Source: Candidatus Cloacimonadota bacterium (GTDB taxonomy: Bacteria; Cloacimonadota; Cloacimonadia; Cloacimonadales; JAJBBL01). From it: DNA of 64,000 nt. The stretch spans positions 289,381 to 353,380 of the forward strand of contig JAHYIR010000001.1 in NCBI GenBank assembly GCA_019429305.1. The letters are read 5' to 3'. A model generated the notes under the pieces. It was not told the origin of the DNA. It made no database searches and was given only the letters and a program-made list of their open reading frames with translations. This document shows, piece by piece, positions 10,701 through 20,700 of the stretch. The position numbers and the translations under genes were made by a program. Every line of letters starts with the position of its first letter. Position 1 is the stretch's first letter.

Positions 10701-13700
10701 ATATCTCTCAGGTTACCGGCAAAACCAGCGATAGTGAAGGAACCAATATAAGTTCCGTCAAGTTCATATTTATAGAAGTTTGCGCTATTCCACATAGCTG
10801 AATAGATATAGTTACCGTCAGTTGCTACTGAATAACCGGCTCCATCGCCTACAGGGAAGTAGTAGAGCAGATCGAACATCTCTCTGTTGAATGTATTGTA
10901 ATCGGGAACTCGGGCAGCTATAGGAGCTCTTTCAGCATTTTGCGGATTATAATTAGCCAATTGTTCATCTGTCTTCTCGATTGATTGGAATACCTGGGCA
11001 CTTCTTTCGGGCCAGATATATTGGATCGAGATCTGATAATCGAGATCCCCGGCACCACTACTAGTAATAGTCAAGGGCTGAATTGCCGGTGCATCATCGT
11101 ATTCGATCTCTTCATCGAAGAAGGTCGGGCTAACCATGATATCAATGTTACCAAGAGTAAAGTCGATATCTGTAGTAGCCATTTCTTCCAATACTTCTAC
11201 ATCGAGAATCGTTTCTGTCTGATATCCGTAGAGGGAAGCAGTTACATTATAAGTTCCGGGGTATATTTCCAGTACATAGGTTCCGTCAATTAACGGATTA
11301 ACTGTAATTCCACCGGCTGTAACTTCAACATCAGTAACAACACCGGTCCCACCAACGAGAGTAACGGTACCTTCGATAGTACCTGGTTCCGGTCCGGGGA
11401 TAAACTGCATAATTGCCTGCGGTTTATCTGTAGATATAGTTGTTGTTGCTACTTCACCCTGATTTGCTCCGTCTGAACGAGCAAAACGGAAACCGTTAGT
11501 TACATTATAGACCCTTTGCTGACCGGAAGAGTTCCATGCCTCAACCATATCAAAGGCAGTATCAACTAAAATATTGCTGACGCCGTCCCAGACGAATGGT
11601 GTGTCGAGTGCTAAAATATCCCAATCACCAACTACGGGTGCATAAAGTGCATTGAAATATACGTTATATTCTGATGATATATCTATATGTGCTGAGGCAT
11701 CAGTTGCTGTTGTGTTCATCATTCTGATACGGAAGTTGGGAAGGTTATATAGGGGTGCTGCAGTTGGATAGAAACCGAAATGACTTAACCATGAACCTGG
11801 TGTGATCCCGGCTGCTTGTAATTCAGCAGCAGAATAAACCATCTGACCGCGTAAACTGCGATAATAGATGTTGATCGGGGCTGCTCCGGTTGTTGTATTT
11901 ACAGCGGTTCCTGTACCGAAGATCACTAAACCTTGCGGATAAGCGAATCCTGTCAGTGGCACGTCAGTAGGTGAATTGGATCCATTGTGAGTGATCACCA
12001 TCGTTGCTTCTTTGGCACCTTCTGTAGTAGGAGCAAAGAGCACGCCAAATTGAGCACTACCACCTACCGGAACTTGAATAGGATATGTTACAGCATCAAG
12101 ATAGAAGTCAGCAGCATCAATTCCGGTGAAGATTATGTCACCATCATTAATGGTTAAGATCCCGGCACCGGTATTAAAGAGAGTAAACATAGCCGGCAGT
12201 GAAACTGCGCCGACAGTACCGGTTAAATGAGCAGATGTTGGGGCAATGACCAAGAATGGATCTTCCGGTGGTACTCTAACTTGAACATTATCTATATGCA
12301 GATCATTATCAGCGTTGGATACAGTAGATTCGCCATAGAAGCCGATCCAGACTGTTCCGTCATAAGCCGATAGATCAAGGACTATTTGTTCACCTGTTAA
12401 GGATATATCGTTGTAAACATAGGGTGAGCCCTGGTTGTCCCAGATAGCCAGAGCATTAGCTGATGACCAGGTTACACCGTCGGTGGAAATTACAACTGCA
12501 AATCTGTCATCAATACCTGTTAGGTTTGGCGGATTGGGGTTGAAATAAGCGGTTAGAGCCAGATCAAAGACCAGCTGATAATCGTTATCAACTCCCAGAT
12601 CGATTGGTGGTGTAACCAGCCAATGTCTTACAGTTGTACTCCAGATGTTTATTCTGGCACCTTTACCACTGGGATTGTCCGGTATATGAGCAAACCAAGT
12701 AGACTGCAACCAACCAGCGGTATAAGGAGTTACTATTGAGTTTTCTTCCAGTAAACCGGTTAAACGAGTCCAATCTGTTGGTGGGAATTCCGCAGCTTCA
12801 AAATCCTCAATAAATGGAGGATAGAGAGTTGCGTCATAACCTTCACCAGTAAGTGGAACTTCATTAACTACTCTGGTCAAACCGTCCTCAATAAATAAGG
12901 TTGCATTATAGACTATATCATCAGAAGGAGCAAAAGCAACCTGGATCATTGCCGATTGACCCATTTCTAGATCTACGGCTTCTTCAAGGTTAGTCAGAAT
13001 GAAGTTAACATCGTCGCTTAGCCAGATATTTTCCGGTGCTATCTGTATAATCCCGCCACCTGTGTTTGATATGGTAAATGTCTGAGGAATACTGGTAGCA
13101 CCTAAATAAACAATACCGAAATTGTGTGATTCGGGAGAAATACTGAATACCGGATCTTCTGCTAATTCGAACTCATAAGCACCGATAGAGGGTGGATCAG
13201 GACGAGGATTACCTAAGATATCATCATCGATACCAGCAATAGCGACACCTGCCTGATAAAGCTGTGGTCCGAATGGTAACAGATTCGTTGGTGATGTATA
13301 CAACGGATCACCTTGCAGTGAGTTCTGAGCATGACCATAAGCTAAGCCGGCTGCCTGATAAGCAGCTAAATCGGCTTGAGCAGCACCATCGTAATATACG
13401 AAAGTAGTACCGTCAGCTACATAGTAGTTGTTATAATCATTAGCTGCGAAATTCACCGGAGTTGTCAGATAATAGGCGGCATAGCCGTTTCCGATACCTG
13501 TATAGGCAAAGGAGTTGTTTTGAACATCTAACTGTACAGCCGTTGCTGTCGTATTGATAGCTCGTCCGGTATTACCAATTACGTTGATACTATTGAAATA
13601 GATCTTGATACGACCGGAAGATGTTATATAAATACCGTTTGATGAGACACTGGCATAGTTGAAACCGGCAAATGAATTATTAGCGATCATTGACCAAGCT

Positions 13701-16228
13701 TCTGGGTCTGCCGGAGTACAACCGGACATATCTATCCCTCGGTACAAAGTATTAATTACTCTATTATAGCTGATATTGAATGCCTCTGAGAAATTATAGG
13801 CATAGATAGCGCGAGCAAAGTTGGTCGTTGTTCCGGTTGAACGTCCATCAATAAAGTTGTGAGTTATTGCCGGATTGGCTAAGTTATTAGTATAAACGCT
13901 ATAGTAATAAGCGTCTATAACTTCATTACCGATGATCTGAATATCGGTCAATTTGGTAGCTGTTGCGCCGACAACTGAGATCCCGTAATAACCGCCGAGA
14001 ATAGTATTACCTTCTAGAAGCAGACCATTAACGGGGTTACCGGCTGTTGTAGCACCGGTAGCAGAACCGGAAGCAACTATACCTGCCCAGAATGTTGAGG
14101 TAGAAGTTAACAGCATATTAGTATTAACAATGTTATTGGTAATCTCAATATCTTCTGACTGATTCATTATCAGAATGGGCCAACCATAAGTTGCACCCGC
14201 AGCTGATTCGATCGTTAGATTATTCAATCGAACGTGTTTTGCTCCGTTCAGATATACAGTATATCTGAAGTTGGTGTCAGTCGGAGAATAGGTGATTATC
14301 GCATCCTGACGTGATGTCATACCGTTTATAGTAATGGTATTGACTTCAGAAGCACCCAAGATATCAGGAATTACTACCTGTTCATTGTATGTCCCGGGAG
14401 CTACATTGAAGATAACAGGACCGTTAATACCGGTTAGCGAGATATAATCAAGTGCATCGGCAATAGAAACGAAATCTCCCGATCCGGCCCAATCGACTAA
14501 GAAAGTACCGCTGACAGGAGCTCCGACAACAGTAATATTAAGTGGCGCGGTCTCGTCATTATTCGGATTTTCATCACCGACTAAGGCAACTTTTCCGTAA
14601 ACATAGGTGTTACCCTCAACCATCGGAGACCAATCCAGATCTACATCTACTGATTCCCAGGTCTCTAAGCTTACTGTTACAACCACAGAATCTATGACAG
14701 CATCAAATTCGTCCATTAGGTAAACTGTGTAATTGTTCTGGGTGTTCTCACCAACATTACGAACTGTTACTGTGTAAGTATAAGGAGAACCAACATTGAC
14801 TACATCGGGTCCGGAAATAGCAACTGCAGCCATATCATTAAGAAAATCGGGCTCCATTAACTGAACCATAAATTGCATGTTGGTTCTGTTAACAGATGTT
14901 GTACCGGTTAAAGCTGCATCTGCTGGTAAGGTGTCATTCTGATAGCGAAGTGATGAGTTGAATCCATAAGCTGCATTTAAGACCGAGGCGTTTTGTGTAT
15001 AACTACCCGGTATAAGATCTGTGAGTATATCTACCAGAATATTGGAAACTCCGTCCCATTCGAACGGGGTCGTGAAAGTATGATTGTTTAAGCCATTTAC
15101 AGGCAGGAAGTTAGGATGATACCAAACATGGGTGTATTCGCCAACCTCAAAAGTGGTCGTCAAGGAAGTCTGTTCGGTCATTTTCATCCTGATGCGATAG
15201 TTAGGCATCGCTGAACAGGTGTTAACATTAACCACATCGAAGATCAAAGAGTTAAAGAAATGTGGTGCCGCCGGCATTCCTGCTGCTACTAACTCACTCG
15301 CTAAGATCAGATACTGCTGACGGAAATTCTTATAAAATGTACCGTAAGGTGTCGGTACACCTGACGTCCCGCTATTTATCGTTCCGTCACCGATAACAAC
15401 CAAACCTGACGGTGGTACTGTCGTGAAACTCCATACAGGGCTATGAACAGAACCACTAGTTGTATTGGTTGATATTACTCGCCAATAATAGTTAGTTAAC
15501 TCATCAAGCGGACCACCGATCTGAAGATTGGTCAAACTTTCGATTGCCACACCATCATAAGCTACTGCAACCGGAGGATTGACTGTATCAAACAGAACCT
15601 GAACGTCATCAGTATCCACTCCGTTAGTCCAGCTAATTCCGGTATCCAAAGGAACCAGAGTTGCCAAATGTTCCGGATTGGGATTAGTAGCTACGCCGGG
15701 AAAACCAACAGCCGGTGTGATATCAATGCCGAAGTCCATCTTTGAACCCCAGGTGAATCCTGCATCGGGATTCAGTGGCAGTACACCACCCTCTTGCTGC
15801 ATTACACGCATTCTGGTAACTCCACCCAAAGCTGATGGAGGTACGGTGAAGTTGTATGATTCTGTTACGGTCGGTGTGCCGGACCAACTACCAATCAACT
15901 CGGCAGTTTCAAATGACTCACTTTGGTCATAATCGATCCAGATTGAGCCGGCATTACCATAATTACCGCCGAATGTACCCCAGGTTACACTGACTGTGTA
16001 CGATGAACCTGCATTCAGATCGGCTACTAGACCTGTTAACAACTCTAAACCTATAACACCAGCTGTAGGAGTATAGTTAATTGTTTGTGTTTCTCCTACC
16101 AGGGTTACATTTGTGACGTTCGAATCAGCTGTTGAACTTGGACCAGTAGTTGAATATTGAGCCCAAATAGTAGTGAACATCCCTAACATTAAGATTAGGT
16201 ACATGATTAGAAATAAACTTTTTTTCAT
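7730..16228 (-). CDS. Giant secreted multidomain surface protein (2832 aa)
   Basis: Signal peptide, residues 1-24 (ends TTIWAQ). Approximate domain order: GEVED-like (40-190); fibronectin/Ig-like (195-270); CARDB-like (475-565); right-handed beta-helix (575-985); choice-of-anchor D (1015-1125); choice-of-anchor J lectin-like fold (1140-1310); second choice-of-anchor D (1320-1420); carboxypeptidase-regulatory-like (1610-1700); BACON-like; a six-bladed-looking propeller segment (1780-1990); further BACON and anchor D; a second anchor J (2595-2735); and a C-terminal module with IYASEDPYAE and FYKVVAS. No catalytic motif is obvious; adhesion or glycan binding is inferred. No T9SS-type tail is present. 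AAGGAG lies 7 nt before the ATG. It is monocistronic, with a 390-nt leader and a strong terminator. Confidence 0.88.
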   Translation of the reverse strand: MKKSLFLIMYLILMLGMFTTIWAQYSTTGPSSTADSNVTNVTLVGETQTINYTPTAGVIGLELLTGLVADLNAGSSYTVSVTWGTFGGNYGNAGSIWIDYDQSESFETAELIGSWSGTPTVTESYNFTVPPSALGGVTRMRVMQQEGGVLPLNPDAGFTWGSKMDFGIDITPAVGFPGVATNPNPEHLATLVPLDTGISWTNGVDTDDVQVLFDTVNPPVAVAYDGVAIESLTNLQIGGPLDELTNYYWRVISTNTTSGSVHSPVWSFTTVPPSGLVVIGDGTINSGTSGVPTPYGTFYKNFRQQYLILASELVAAGMPAAPHFFNSLIFDVVNVNTCSAMPNYRIRMKMTEQTSLTTTFEVGEYTHVWYHPNFLPVNGLNNHTFTTPFEWDGVSNILVDILTDLIPGSYTQNASVLNAAYGFNSSLRYQNDTLPADAALTGTTSVNRTNMQFMVQLMEPDFLNDMAAVAISGPDVVNVGSPYTYTVTVRNVGENTQNNYTVYLMDEFDAVIDSVVVTVSLETWESVDVDLDWSPMVEGNTYVYGKVALVGDENPNNDETAPLNITVVGAPVSGTFLVDWAGSGDFVSIADALDYISLTGINGPVIFNVAPGTYNEQVVIPDILGASEVNTITINGMTSRQDAIITYSPTDTNFRYTVYLNGAKHVRLNNLTIESAAGATYGWPILIMNQSEDIEITNNIVNTNMLLTSTSTFWAGIVASGSATGATTAGNPVNGLLLEGNTILGGYYGISVVGATATKLTDIQIIGNEVIDAYYYSVYTNNLANPAITHNFIDGRSTGTTTNFARAIYAYNFSEAFNISYNRVINTLYRGIDMSGCTPADPEAWSMIANNSFAGFNYASVSSNGIYITSSGRIKIYFNSINVIGNTGRAINTTATAVQLDVQNNSFAYTGIGNGYAAYYLTTPVNFAANDYNNYYVADGTTFVYYDGAAQADLAAYQAAGLAYGHAQNSLQGDPLYTSPTNLLPFGPQLYQAGVAIAGIDDDILGNPRPDPPSIGAYEFELAEDPVFSISPESHNFGIVYLGATSIPQTFTISNTGGGIIQIAPENIWLSDDVNFILTNLEEAVDLEMGQSAMIQVAFAPSDDIVYNATLFIEDGLTRVVNEVPLTGEGYDATLYPPFIEDFEAAEFPPTDWTRLTGLLEENSIVTPYTAGWLQSTWFAHIPDNPSGKGARINIWSTTVRHWLVTPPIDLGVDNDYQLVFDLALTAYFNPNPPNLTGIDDRFAVVISTDGVTWSSANALAIWDNQGSPYVYNDISLTGEQIVLDLSAYDGTVWIGFYGESTVSNADNDLHIDNVQVRVPPEDPFLVIAPTSAHLTGTVGAVSLPAMFTLFNTGAGILTINDGDIIFTGIDAADFYLDAVTYPIQVPVGGSAQFGVLFAPTTEGAKEATMVITHNGSNSPTDVPLTGFAYPQGLVIFGTGTAVNTTTGAAPINIYYRSLRGQMVYSAAELQAAGITPGSWLSHFGFYPTAAPLYNLPNFRIRMMNTTATDASAHIDISSEYNVYFNALYAPVVGDWDILALDTPFVWDGVSNILVDTAFDMVEAWNSSGQQRVYNVTNGFRFARSDGANQGEVATTTISTDKPQAIMQFIPGPEPGTIEGTVTLVGGTGVVTDVEVTAGGITVNPLIDGTYVLEIYPGTYNVTASLYGYQTETILDVEVLEEMATTDIDFTLGNIDIMVSPTFFDEEIEYDDAPAIQPLTITSSGAGDLDYQISIQYIWPERSAQVFQSIEKTDEQLANYNPQNAERAPIAARVPDYNTFNREMFDLLYYFPVGDGAGYSVATDGNYIYSAMWNSANFYKYELDGTYIGSFTIAGFAGNLRDMTYDGQYFYGSPNSNTIYILDLANETLIGSFTTTVSNIRGIAYDADNDGFWVTTGWNSPLVLVDRTGVTMQSVTTTAGSYSGIAWDGVTDGGPYIWGYCQAPTSHYLVQIDLTNGSTVQSLDLMPLAIWGIDSISGGFNLTNQLVPGMWTFIGMSQNDIMWVMEYTADFPLWLSVEPMSGTVPAGMNSILDVTFDPLELEFGSYSAQITVSHNAPVPDVVVPVDMLWYSAGPYITYSPDSYYVEIVQGMSETEDLFINNLGAANLSYTITSLADWLSFEPSAGLVLPFDSNTIEVTFDAAELAPGTYNTNIEIVHNAQGDTIIIPVELYVGVPELALDPLAWDYGSIELMNPANKTFVLSNAGGVGTVTVTGFNIAGDFADFAYTAPDFPFDIVDHATQEVVVTFTPQVLGARAANLEIYTGDFTPSIVVPLQGVGVEELIGLPVGLTANVFNFNNVELNWNISYGAVEGWFGWTNRTLDFNAIGLTNGGTFAGAIKFASSDLAAYIDEGFELTNVRFEPNYLGDATTYTIYVWTGDDANLGPTTILAQQAVAAPTALNQWYEIELNNPVPITGTQPIWVGLEITHPLGEYPLGVDDGPNVLGKGMLLKIGTEPWEDGAVYFNYNWNIEAYVELGSGRGERELLSISVPETSHQIDRSPGMVHPATLMSLQNDEPIVNTVRTDRALRGYNVYRNGSQINVDPVMPPYLDMNLPNGIYSYYVVAVYYSQVSMPSNTVEIEIAMPGPMELPFTETWDSGDLTTNNWFAESTHWSVFATFGNPQPSARFYYSPSVYDYDISLISWNLDAVGIDNVTAQFDIYFSSYSTATIEQMSFEVFDGTTWQHVMTMNNQGGSIPWTTVDFDISEHAGNREFKIRFRAEGGYSWNINNWNIDNIIIQAGIMELDAPIVSIEIVSGNVILDWDDVEGANSYYIYASEDPYAEDWGDPIAQVGLPGYSEIADGMKFYKVVASSDAPPVRGITPTISPRDVRR

Positions 16229-16628
16229 AAGTTCTCTCCTTAATTAAAAATTTGATTACTAATTAATTTGGTTAACTTCGAACTGTCGGACCCTAATATA
16301 TTCCGATAGTTCTTCGAAGTTAGTGTAAATGAAAAACCTAATGCCGTTGGAAACGGCTCTTTTCTTGTGAAATGAAGTTGATTGCTTTGTTTGACATAAC
16401 CTTGCTTGCGAAATTTACTTACTCTCATATTAAACCTTCATAATAAAAAACAATAAGCTATAATTCTCCACCAATAAAAAACCTCGACTTGTTATGCTTA
16501 ATCTCCGTAGTAAATAGTTTGCTTGCGAAATTAAAACTCTCATTAATCTCTAAGCTCCTTAAATGACATATCTATTATCTTTTTCATATAGCGTCATTTA
16601 CCTAAAATACTATATATATTCATATACC
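16229..16628 (-). promoter_or_regulatory. Conserved structured 5' leader L1 of the 2832-aa gene
   Basis: About 390 nt between promoter and start, homologous in patches to the leader at 21984-22369. Features: a 15-nt hairpin GCCGTT-loop-AACGGC at 16343-16357 preceded (plus strand) by CTAAT, and a longer hairpin at 16274-16321 with perfect 9-bp ends (AACTTCGAA/TTCGAAGTT). Two direct repeats also occur (minus strand ATGAGAGT followed by TTTCGCAAGCAA). A 62-codon frame (16240-16428) and a 37-codon frame occur inside. I cannot tell whether they are translated leader peptides. Confidence 0.6.
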
Positions 16629-16667
16629 TTGTTTACCATAGCTTTATATTGTGTCAAGCTCTTTCTT
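16629..16667 (-). promoter_or_regulatory. Promoter P1, AAGAAAGAGCTTGACA type
   Basis: The minus strand reads AAGAAAGAGCTTGACA (16667-16652), then 17 nt, then AAACAAG. The same 16-nt box and AAACAAG at the same spacing occur at 17055-17016; the box recurs at 22408. This is the start region for leader L1. Confidence 0.6.
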
Positions 16668-16698
16668 AACTTTTTGCTCTTTTTTTCAGACTGCATCT

Positions 16699-16872
16699 TT
16701 ATTCAGTCCCCAAGCTTGTCGGAACGAATTTGGGAAAAAGTTTGTTGGTGAAGATAATAACACTCTTAGAAGAAGCTGATATTGAGGATAATGATGCGAA
16801 TTGCAGAGACTCTTCAACAGGAGAAATTTTTAAACCGCTATTAGCATTTTGAAAATAAACAAACTTTTTCAT
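16699..16872 (-). CDS. Small ORF (57 aa) behind an orphan copy of the leader
   Basis: ATG at 16872, stop at 16699, 57 codons (begins MKKFVYFQNANSGLK, ends PTSLGTE). A GAGGT ribosome site lies 7 nt upstream, and promoter P2 lies about 170 nt upstream. The leader before it resembles those of the two giant genes, so this may be a small gene under the same control, or the stub left after loss of a larger gene. The last 15 codons overlap a repeat-like segment (CCCAAATTCGTTCCGACAAG), which weakens the coding case. No domain is recognised. Confidence 0.35.
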   Translation of the reverse strand: MKKFVYFQNANSGLKISPVEESLQFASLSSISASSKSVIIFTNKLFPKFVPTSLGTE

Positions 16873-17055
16873 TAAATTACCTCAAAGTTATTTCTTGCAT
16901 TAAGCAAAAACCCTGATTCTAATTCCAACTTTCAGTAATCTCTAAGCAAGCTAACTATTGACTTCTACTAATCTTAGAAACAGTCACAAACAAATACTAC
17001 ATCTATCTCTATGTCTTGTTTACAACAAGAGAGAAATATGTCAAGCTTTTTCTTA
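16873..17055 (-). promoter_or_regulatory. Promoter P2 and orphan leader L2
   Basis: The minus strand reads AAGAAAAAGCTTGACA (17054-17039), 17 nt, then AAACAAG, as in P1. The following 150 nt contain GCTTAGAGATTACTGAAAGTT, matched with two substitutions in L1 (GCTTAGAGATTAATGAGAGTT). No large gene follows, only the 57-codon frame. Confidence 0.5.
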
Positions 17056-17545
17056 AAAAAATGATAACCACGGAGACACAGAGTGCACAGAGGGGAAAAA
17101 AAGGACACAGAGGAAAAGAGAAAAAGGAGTTAAGATATTGATGCACCAGCGGAAGGAAAAGCAAGGATTTAACCACGAAGACACACGAATGAAAAAGAAT
17201 TACACTGAAAAAGAGAAAAAGGAGTTAAGATATTGACGCACCAGCGGAAGGAAAAGCAAGGATTTAACCACGAAGACACACGAATGAAAAAGAATTACAC
17301 TGAAAAAGAGAAAAAGGAGTTAAGATATTGATGCACCAGCGGAAGGAAAAGCAAGGATTTAACCACGAAGACACACGAATGAAAAAGAATTACACTAATA
17401 AAAACTTGAAAAATATTGATGCACCAGCGGAAGGAAAAGCAAGTATTTAACCACGAAGGCACACGAATGAAAAAGAATTACACTAATAAAAACTTGAAAA
17501 ATATTGATGCACCAGCGGAAGGAAAAGCAAGAAGATACAGGCAAG
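17056..17545. repeat. Tandem repeat, 95-bp then 88-bp units
   Basis: Units start at about 17126, 17221 and 17316 (95-bp spacing). Two 88-bp variants follow, with the landmark ATATTG at 17325, 17413 and 17501. Each unit joins TGCACCAGCGGAAGGAAAAG, TTTAACCACGAAGACACACG and GAATGAAAAAGAATTACAC. The copies are nearly identical, so expansion is recent. The same modules occur singly across the window. The segment 17056-17125 holds one more diverged copy; 17546-17723 is repeat debris. Confidence 0.9.
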
Positions 17546-17723
17546 ATGCCTGTGTTATATGTTTTTTGAATCCGGTTGATCATTTATTTCCGTCAAATCC
17601 GTGTTCTATTCTTTTTACAAAAAGGGCGACCACCGGTCGCCCCTACAACATTTTTTAACTACATCTCCAATCACTAATCACTTTTTTTTTCATCTCCGTG
17701 ATCTGCGTGAAACCTCTTTTAAT

Positions 17724-17755
17724 GAAAAAAGCCCCCTCCGTAATGGAGAGGGCTT
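17724..17755 (-). terminator. Rho-independent terminator of the 1399-aa protein gene
   Basis: On the minus strand, AAAGCCCTCTCC pairs with GGAGGGGGCTTT (one mismatch) and continues into a T run. It lies about 30 nt after the stop codon. Confidence 0.9.
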
Positions 17756-17783
17756 TGGTTTATAAATGATTGTTAACGGTTAA

Positions 17784-20700
17784 TTATCTGCTTGAACCGG
17801 TCTCTTCCTGTGGAGTCATTATGGACGTAGGAAGAGCATCTCTTACAGGTTGATCAGTAGCAAAGACTTTATAGAATCTCATGCCATGAACATCAGTATC
17901 CAGATCTTCAAATATTACTCCTGTGATATGACCAATTTGCATCCAATTCAAGCCGGGGTATGCTGCATAAGGATCGGCAGATGCATAGATCTTATAAGAA
18001 ACAGCACCGGCAACTGGTTCCCATTCCAGGACCGCATTACCTGCTGTATTGATCGTGATCTCAACTATCGGAGCTTCCAGATCGGGCAGTACATCTACAA
18101 CATTCATCGTTACGGGAACGATTACCGGTAACTGTTGAGCGTTACTGGAAATAACGATATTTCTGTTATAGACACCCATATCATATCCGGTAGGATCAAA
18201 TTCAACTTCTACGTTAAAGCTTTGTCCTTGCGGAACTGTGCCGCTCGTAGGTGTTACATGTAACCAGGGATCGAGTGCTTCTTCAACAAAAGCTCCGATC
18301 ACCCAGCTGTAATTAAGTCCGTAACCTGCCAGAGTAGCCCAAGTTCCGAAGGCATCATCACCGATAATGATCTTACCAGCATTGTCAACATGCGGAGCTA
18401 TGGCACCAAACGGGTAGAATCCTGCACCAAGGTCATTGACTCTCAGGATGATCCAATAAATACCGTCACCACTAATAGTTACCGGTTCCAATAATTCCAG
18501 TTCTACATAAGCATCGAGACCGGGGGATACGAAAGGAGCTGACTGACCGACAAGAGCAGTCGGAACGGTATAATTCCCTGTATATACTTCAGCAGTGATG
18601 CTTGCCGATGCATCCCAATCAAAATAACCGACCTTGGTTATCTTCAAACCGATATCTCCACTGAGATCGAGTATTGCGCCACCTAACCAGTATCCGGCTC
18701 CACCCAATCCAATAGCAGTTTGTGCCAGATCGCCCCATAGTCCCGGGAAGAGCCAGTTCCAGCCAAGATCTCTTGTCCAAGACATCGTCGGTCTGGATGC
18801 ATCAATGCTTCGGCGAGTTACTTCCGGGAAAACACCATCAACATCATATCTATGAGATGTAACAGAGGTAGAACTTGAAATACGGGAAAGATCATGCGGA
18901 TGATAATCTATGTCAAATGGTATATTGAACCTGTAGTTCTCTAAATTATACCTGTCGAGATATCTCATCACTCTGCCTAATTCAGGAGTAACATGCATTG
19001 AAAACTCAAGATCTCCGGCACCGGCATTGATAATTGCTAAGTTTTCGGTTACAGGATCAGATCCATAGAGTACATACTTATCAAACTCAGTCGGATTAAC
19101 AGCTATCTCTATAGAATACAGATCGAAGTCAACTCCGTAAGTTGTCATACTTTCTTGGATAACAATACCGGAGAGTGTTTGTGGAGCATAACCAAATACT
19201 GAAGCTGTCATATCATAGGTTCCCGGAGGGAAGTTAAGGAAGTAGTATCCTGTATCGTCAGGATAGACTGTTTTCCAGCCGATCTGAACAGCAACATTTT
19301 CTACATCACCTGCCGGATGAAGTGTAACAAAACCTTCGACGAAACCGTCATTGAGCCCTTCACCCCACATCTCCAACATCAGGTCGTGAGGAACTGAGCT
19401 TCGTGAACCCTTTTGATAGGCAAAATCATCGCCCATACCCTCTACTGCAGAGAGGAGTAAGATCCAGCCACCGGCACCACTGATACCATCTATTTGAGCT
19501 GATACCCAGCCCTCTTGGAGAGTAACCGGAGCTGGTAAGTCTATCTCAAATTTGTAGCCGGGCCAAGCACCCCAAACCAAACCATAATAGTAGGACTTAG
19601 CATTGACGTTGAATACATGAACAGGGTTGAGCCAATCAGGTTCTGTAGCAATATCTTCATCATAAAAACGAACGATAAACGGTTCGGTTTCATTCGGTGT
19701 CCAAGGTACCCATGCTCCTTCTATATTTGTCATAGTAAGAGCATGAATAACAACTTTATCAATCTCTACGATACCTTGATTTGAATAATTATCGGCGACT
19801 TCATAATCTACTTCACTATCTAAAGCTGATGTATAGGCATTACCGCCGATTTCGTATTGGTTCCATAACAGGTCAAGGTTATAGTCGGCAAATGTTGCCT
19901 GAACCGTATAATCGTTATTCATAGTAATTGTAGTTCTGGGATTTGTAGGTTCAGCAACGTTAGTAGTCCAGGTATCGAATGTATAGCCGGCATGCGGATA
20001 AGCATTTAGATTTATTACCGTATTACCTTCGATCTCTGTATAAACACCGGGTGCCGGGTTTACAGTACCTGATCCTAATGGATTAGGTTCTAACATAGTC
20101 AGATCATAATATTCTAAAGGTACTGCTCTAACCGTTACATCATCAATCTTCAGATAGAACCAGTCGTAACTATTATAATGACGAAAGGCGATCCAGATGG
20201 TTTGACCGGCATAAGCTGCCAGGTTGTAGCTCCTATAATACCAATTACCATCAACCATAGTTTCGGAAAAGACAGGATCTACGGGGAAATCAGCAATATT
20301 ATTGCCGACGGTGGATATAAATACTCCGTAATGGTCTTCTGGATAAGCAGGATCCTGAGCACCGGCATACCACTCAACCATGTATTCGCCTTCTACAAGA
20401 GCCGGTAATTGAATTGCTGGTGTAATCAGCCAGTTATCCGGATTGAGTGGACCGGTTGTACCTGTCCAAGATGCCGAAGCAGCACAGGCAACTCCTGTAT
20501 GGGGAGCACCATCAGCTATGTAACGGAACCAACTCTGACCATCACCATTATAATCAACATTTAGCCAGCCGGCAGGTGGGAAAAATTCGTCTTCAAATCC
20601 TTCAGTCCAGGGGAAAGTATCAATAAGAACTTCCGGAGTAGTTGTAAATGTCCAAACAGGACCAACGGTGTCACCAATAACGTTATAAGATACAACTTGC

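Noticed and set aside
7730..16228. Giant ORF as a chimera or fused genes
   Set aside because: One continuous frame with one signal peptide, one terminator and uniform domain style; no internal ribosome site with a second signal peptide was noticed.
16240..16428. 62-codon frame in leader L1
   Set aside because: Overlaps the conserved hairpins. All three frames are fairly open here, and the similarity to L3 follows RNA structure rather than codons. A leader peptide is not excluded.
17126..17545. Possible CRISPR array
   Set aside because: Whole 95-bp and 88-bp units are near-identical; there are no unique spacers and no cas genes.
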